64,000 nt of DNA from NCBI RefSeq assembly GCF_900114165.1, contig NZ_FOSB01000009.1, positions 119,318-183,317 on the forward strand, written 5' to 3'. The translations under genes were made by a program, and so were the position numbers. Origin of the DNA: Halobacillus dabanensis. Lineage in GTDB: Bacteria > Bacillota > Bacilli > Bacillales > Halobacillaceae. Of this stretch, positions 61,343-64,000 are shown piece after piece; the stretch's first letter is position 1; the number at the start of each line of letters is the position of its first letter. The notes beneath the pieces are model-generated. The model was not told the DNA's origin and ran no database searches. It saw nothing but the letters and a program-made list of their open reading frames with translations.

Positions 61343-61786
61343 ATGACCGTGTCCGATCATCGACTCCAAGATGCCATTGATACATTGAAAGGCTCTGGTG
61401 TGCGAATAACTCCACAGCGTCATGCGGTGCTTGAATATCTGCTCAATTCTATGACTCACCCGACAGCTGATGAAATTTACAAGGCATTAGAAAGTAAGTT
61501 TCCAAACATGAGTGTCGCAACGGTTTATAATAATCTTCGCGTGTTCAGGGAAATTGGTTTAGTACGTGAGCTCACATACGGAGATTCTTCCAGTCGCTTT
61601 GATTGTAATACTAGTGATCACTATCATGCGATTTGCGAATCATGCGGTAAGATTGTCGACTTTCACTATCCTAGTTTGAATGAAGTGGAGTCATTAGCTG
61701 AACAGGTGACTGGATTCAATGTAAGTCATCATCGCATGGAAGTTTATGGAACGTGCACAGAATGCCAATCGAATAATACACATTAA
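61343..61786 (+). CDS. perR: peroxide-responsive repressor of the Fur family
   Basis: A metal-dependent repressor of peroxide-stress genes, 147 aa. The winged-helix N-terminus has [14 protein letters not shown] and [14 protein letters not shown]. The metal-sensing Asp/His set appears as [14 protein letters not shown], and the structural zinc is held by two CxxC pairs, CESCGK and CTECQ. It corresponds to B. subtilis PerR by content and position beside bcp and ygzB. ATG 61343 follows GAGGTGC. Confidence 0.95.
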   Translation: MTVSDHRLQDAIDTLKGSGVRITPQRHAVLEYLLNSMTHPTADEIYKALESKFPNMSVATVYNNLRVFREIGLVRELTYGDSSSRFDCNTSDHYHAICESCGKIVDFHYPSLNEVESLAEQVTGFNVSHHRMEVYGTCTECQSNNTH

Positions 61787-61816
61787 AACTGGAAGCTGAG
61801 GGCTTTCAGTTTTTTT
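61785..61816 (+). terminator. perR terminator
   Basis: AAACTGGAAGC pairs with GCTTTCAGTTT, followed by seven T residues. Confidence 0.8.
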
Positions 61817-61833
61817 GAAAATAATACATCATT

Positions 61834-61862
61834 AAAAAGCTCCGCTTAATAGCGGAGCTTTT
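61834..61862. terminator. bidirectional terminator between perR and ygzB
   Basis: AAAAAGCTCCGCT with complement and loop TAAT. Confidence 0.88.
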
Positions 61863-61894
61863 CATATTTCCCTCTAATGATGATACAACATTTT

Positions 61895-62269
61895 CTAGTG
61901 ACCTTGTGTTTCCTGTTTTTTGTATCGTTTAGTATTATATTTCTCATCAAATTCTTTACCTTCTAAGGTTTTATCCATCGTTAAAGGTTGATCACAATGC
62001 ATGCATGCATCCACTCGGCCCAGCATCTTTGTAGGTTTTTCGCAAGATGGGCAGACAATTTGCACAGTCTTAGTGGAAAGCATTCCTATCCAAAAATACA
62101 CCACTGTACTAAGTCCAACAAAACCCATTCCTAAAAGCATGAAGATCGCCATCAGCCATGTCGTTTCTTTAAAAAGTAATCCGATGTACATAACACCGAT
62201 ACCGAGAAAAATGAGCCAGAAGGCAAAGGAACGAATTTTGTTGATCTTGTTACTGTATTTTAACGCCAC
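61895..62269 (-). CDS. ygzB: UPF0295 membrane protein
   Basis: A 124-aa protein with two N-terminal membrane segments ([19 protein letters not shown], then [20 protein letters not shown]) and a cytoplasmic zinc-ribbon-like part with [10 protein letters not shown] and [10 protein letters not shown]. It matches B. subtilis YgzB in place and layout. Function unknown. GTG 62269 follows AAGGAGGGACC; the frame to 62350 has no site. Confidence 0.9.
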   Translation of the reverse strand: MALKYSNKINKIRSFAFWLIFLGIGVMYIGLLFKETTWLMAIFMLLGMGFVGLSTVVYFWIGMLSTKTVQIVCPSCEKPTKMLGRVDACMHCDQPLTMDKTLEGKEFDEKYNTKRYKKQETQGH

Positions 62270-62403
62270 TAAGGGTCCCTCCTTACTATCTATCACGTAG
62301 TATAGCATATTTTCTGCGGGCAAATATATTAGGAAAAAAGGAATTTGCAAAATAATAGCGAATAAACAAAGATGAAAGGGAAATTGAATGTGGGGGAAAG
62401 AAA

Positions 62404-63288
62404 ATGGAAGATCTATTACGGCCGATTTACCAAGAAAAAGCGAGCCAAAACAATACGCTTGGCGTTCTCATATTAGAAAAGAAAAAACCGATCAGCCCTG
62501 TGACAGATAATTTTGATGTGATTCTTTTTATCATAGTGCGAGATGCGGAGGAATTGTGGTATGTCAAACACTATGAATATGAAGATAAATCAGCAGCTAT
62601 GCATATTGTAGATGAAACATTATTACAGCATTGGATTGATACGAGTTCCTATCGGCGAGCGGTTGAATGGGTAATAAATGGCAGTATCATCTTTGAAAGA
62701 AATGAATATGTATCCAAATTGAAAGAACATCTTAGGGAATTCCCGCAGCAAACCCGTAATTTGAAAAAGGCGATCGAGTTCGCCAAACTTATTCGCAGTT
62801 ATAGCGAGTCGAAAGATCTATATGATTCTGAGCAATATTTGGATTCATTTAGCCGAATGGTCAATTCTCTTCATTATCTTGCTCGTTTATCGATAATAGA
62901 AAAAGGGTTCCATCCTGAAGTGACTGTGTGGAATCAAGTGAAACGTATTGAACCTGAAATCTATAAACTGTATCAGGAGCTGATTGAAAGTGACGAACCT
63001 ACAGACAAGCGAATACAATTGATGATTCTTGCTGTGGAGCATTCGGTTAGTAAACGGTCGAGGTCGAGTGCCCAACATCTATTGCAACTTATGAAAGAAA
63101 GGGAAGAACCTTGGTCATTTGGGGAGTTGAAAGTCCACCCTGAAATCCAGGAATATATCCTTGATCTATCATCTATGATTGAATATCTTGTGGATCACGG
63201 TGTAATAGAAGTGGTTTCGGAAGACACAAAAGGTCCGTATATCTTTCATAGAAAGTATAAGGTCGTGAAACAAGAAGGTGAATTATAA
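62404..63288 (+). CDS. ygxA: nucleotidyltransferase-like protein YgxA
   Basis: A 294-aa protein, the conserved gene just upstream of the rrnD operon in B. subtilis. It opens [20 protein letters not shown] and has a Pol-beta-like early segment ([18 protein letters not shown]), then a long helical region. The canonical GS-x-DxD nucleotidyltransferase residues are not clearly visible, so activity is uncertain. GGGGGAAAGAAA precedes the ATG. Confidence 0.9.
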   Translation: MEDLLRPIYQEKASQNNTLGVLILEKKKPISPVTDNFDVILFIIVRDAEELWYVKHYEYEDKSAAMHIVDETLLQHWIDTSSYRRAVEWVINGSIIFERNEYVSKLKEHLREFPQQTRNLKKAIEFAKLIRSYSESKDLYDSEQYLDSFSRMVNSLHYLARLSIIEKGFHPEVTVWNQVKRIEPEIYKLYQELIESDEPTDKRIQLMILAVEHSVSKRSRSSAQHLLQLMKEREEPWSFGELKVHPEIQEYILDLSSMIEYLVDHGVIEVVSEDTKGPYIFHRKYKVVKQEGEL

Positions 63289-63290
63289 TG

Positions 63291-63334
63291 AAAAACCCCC
63301 TTTTTCAACTCTTTCATTGAAAAAGGGGGTTTTT
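63291..63334. terminator. ygxA terminator
   Basis: A perfect 18-bp stem AAAAACCCCCTTTTTCAA with complement; isolates the rrn promoters from upstream transcription. Confidence 0.92.
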
Positions 63335-63345
63335 GAAAAAAGTTA

Positions 63346-63375
63346 TTGACGTTCATAACATCCCCATGCTATATT
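63346..63375 (+). promoter_or_regulatory. rrn promoter P1
   Basis: TTGACG and TATATT with an 18-bp spacer, preceded by AAAAAAGTTA. Confidence 0.7.
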
Positions 63376-63434
63376 TATAAGCGTCGCATTAAGAGAGCGA
63401 CAAAAACAACAAATAATTTATCGCAAAAAAGTTA

Positions 63435-63463
63435 TTGACACTATCGAGTGAACGTGATAAATT
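63435..63463 (+). promoter_or_regulatory. rrn promoter P2
   Basis: TTGACA and TAAATT with a 17-bp spacer, again preceded by AAAAAAGTTA. Confidence 0.75.
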
Positions 63464-63527
63464 ATTATTTGTCGCGTTAAGAGAGCGATAAGCCGCAAAC
63501 AACTTAACAAAATAAATCATAAAAAGT

Positions 63528-63556
63528 TGTTGACGAAAACGACAAGAAATGATATA
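63528..63556 (+). promoter_or_regulatory. rrn promoter P3
   Basis: TTGACG and TATATT with a 17-bp spacer, preceded by AAAAAGTTG. A leader with TTTGATCTTTGAAAACTGAA follows, typical of Bacillus rrn operons. Confidence 0.8.
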
Positions 63557-63705
63557 TTTATTAAGTCGCTGTTTTGAAGCGGCAAACAAAACATTTGATC
63601 TTTGAAAACTGAACGAACCAACCAGTACGTCAAGAAATCCCTTCTATAATAGAAGAGAATCAAAACAAGCACATTCGGTGTGCAAACGAGCAAGTCAAAC
63701 TTAAC

Positions 63706-64000
63706 TTTTATGGAGAGTTTGATCCTGGCTCAGGACGAACGCTGGCGGCGTGCCTAATACATGCAAGTCGAGCGCGGGAAGCGAGTGGATCCTCATCTGA
63801 GGTGAAGCTCGTGGAACGAGCGGCGGACGGGTGAGTAACACGTGGGCAACCTGCCTGTAAGACCGGAATAACCCCGGGAAACCGGGGCTAATGCCGGGTA
63901 ATACTTTTCTTCGCATGAAGGAAAGTTGAAAGATGGCTTCTCGCTATCACTTACAGATGGGCCCGCGGCGCATTAGCTAGTTGGTGAGGTAACGGCTCAC
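63706..64000 (+). rRNA. 16S ribosomal RNA (5' part, cut by the window end)
   Basis: GAGTTTGATCCTGGCTCAG at 63715 and ACGGGTGAGTAACACGTGGG downstream are universal bacterial 16S segments. The 5' end is placed 8 bases before AGAGTTTG by analogy with Bacillus. Variable region V1 is short, with sequence like that of Halobacillus and relatives. The gene runs past 64000. Confidence 0.97.

Noticed and set aside
63701..63916. 71-aa minus-strand frame
   Set aside because: It lies within the 16S rRNA gene.

Overview
The window is chromosomal DNA from a low-GC, endospore-forming Bacillaceae. The start of a 16S rRNA gene at the right end, spore genes (sspK, sspE, yfhS, a YjcZ-type peptide, a YteA-like protein) and long gene-order agreement with the Bacillus subtilis yfh-yga-rrn region (yfhF-recX ... 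yfhH-sspK-yfhJ-yfhP-mutY-yfhS-sspE-ygaC-ygaD-ygaE-gsaB-bcp-perR-ygzB-ygxA-16S) support this. The 16S start looks like a moderately halophilic genus such as Halobacillus or a close relative, but no database comparison was possible.

Left part (1-11.4 kb): a chemotaxis receptor with a sigma-D type promoter, then a 9.0-kb integrative element inserted in the 3' end of tRNA-Ala(GGC). The element is bounded by a 23-bp direct repeat, with paired integrase arm-type repeats inside both ends. It carries a tyrosine integrase, an excisionase, a Rep_trans/MobT-type relaxase and an FtsK-like coupling protein, but no secretion-channel genes. It therefore looks like a mobilizable element rather than a self-transmissible one. 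Both the coupling protein and the relaxase are frameshifted, so it is probably decaying. Its cargo is an 862-aa PHP-domain plus SMC-like ATPase protein of the TrlF/Ppl type (a family tied to anti-phage defence) and an unknown 225-aa protein.

Middle part (11.5-36 kb): a CcpA-type controlled LivGHMF-like uptake operon with an acyl-CoA ligase inside it; the preQ1-riboswitch queCDE operon; argGH behind a T-box whose specifier reads as arginine; a LysM/M14 wall peptidase; a DEAD-box helicase; a reverse-transsulfuration and AI-2 operon (yrrT-luxS-mccA-mccB); two tandem Lin0512-family genes; and a sulfonate/nitrate/thiamine-type ABC transporter. The yrrT and ABC transporter promoters share a GGAATT motif suggestive of CymR control.

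Right part (36-64 kb): a GNAT acetyltransferase gene preceded by a tRNA-like sequence and mutually exclusive hairpins, one of which masks its ribosome binding site; glcT-ptsG-ptsH without an adjacent ptsI; the B. subtilis-like yfh/yga block; a WalR-box cell-wall hydrolase; perR with its own box; and an rrn operon driven by three near-repeated promoters. Four intergenic copies of a GC-rich, palindromic repeat family (about 21.7, 32.2, 41.4 and 52.4 kb) account for most of the long non-coding gaps.
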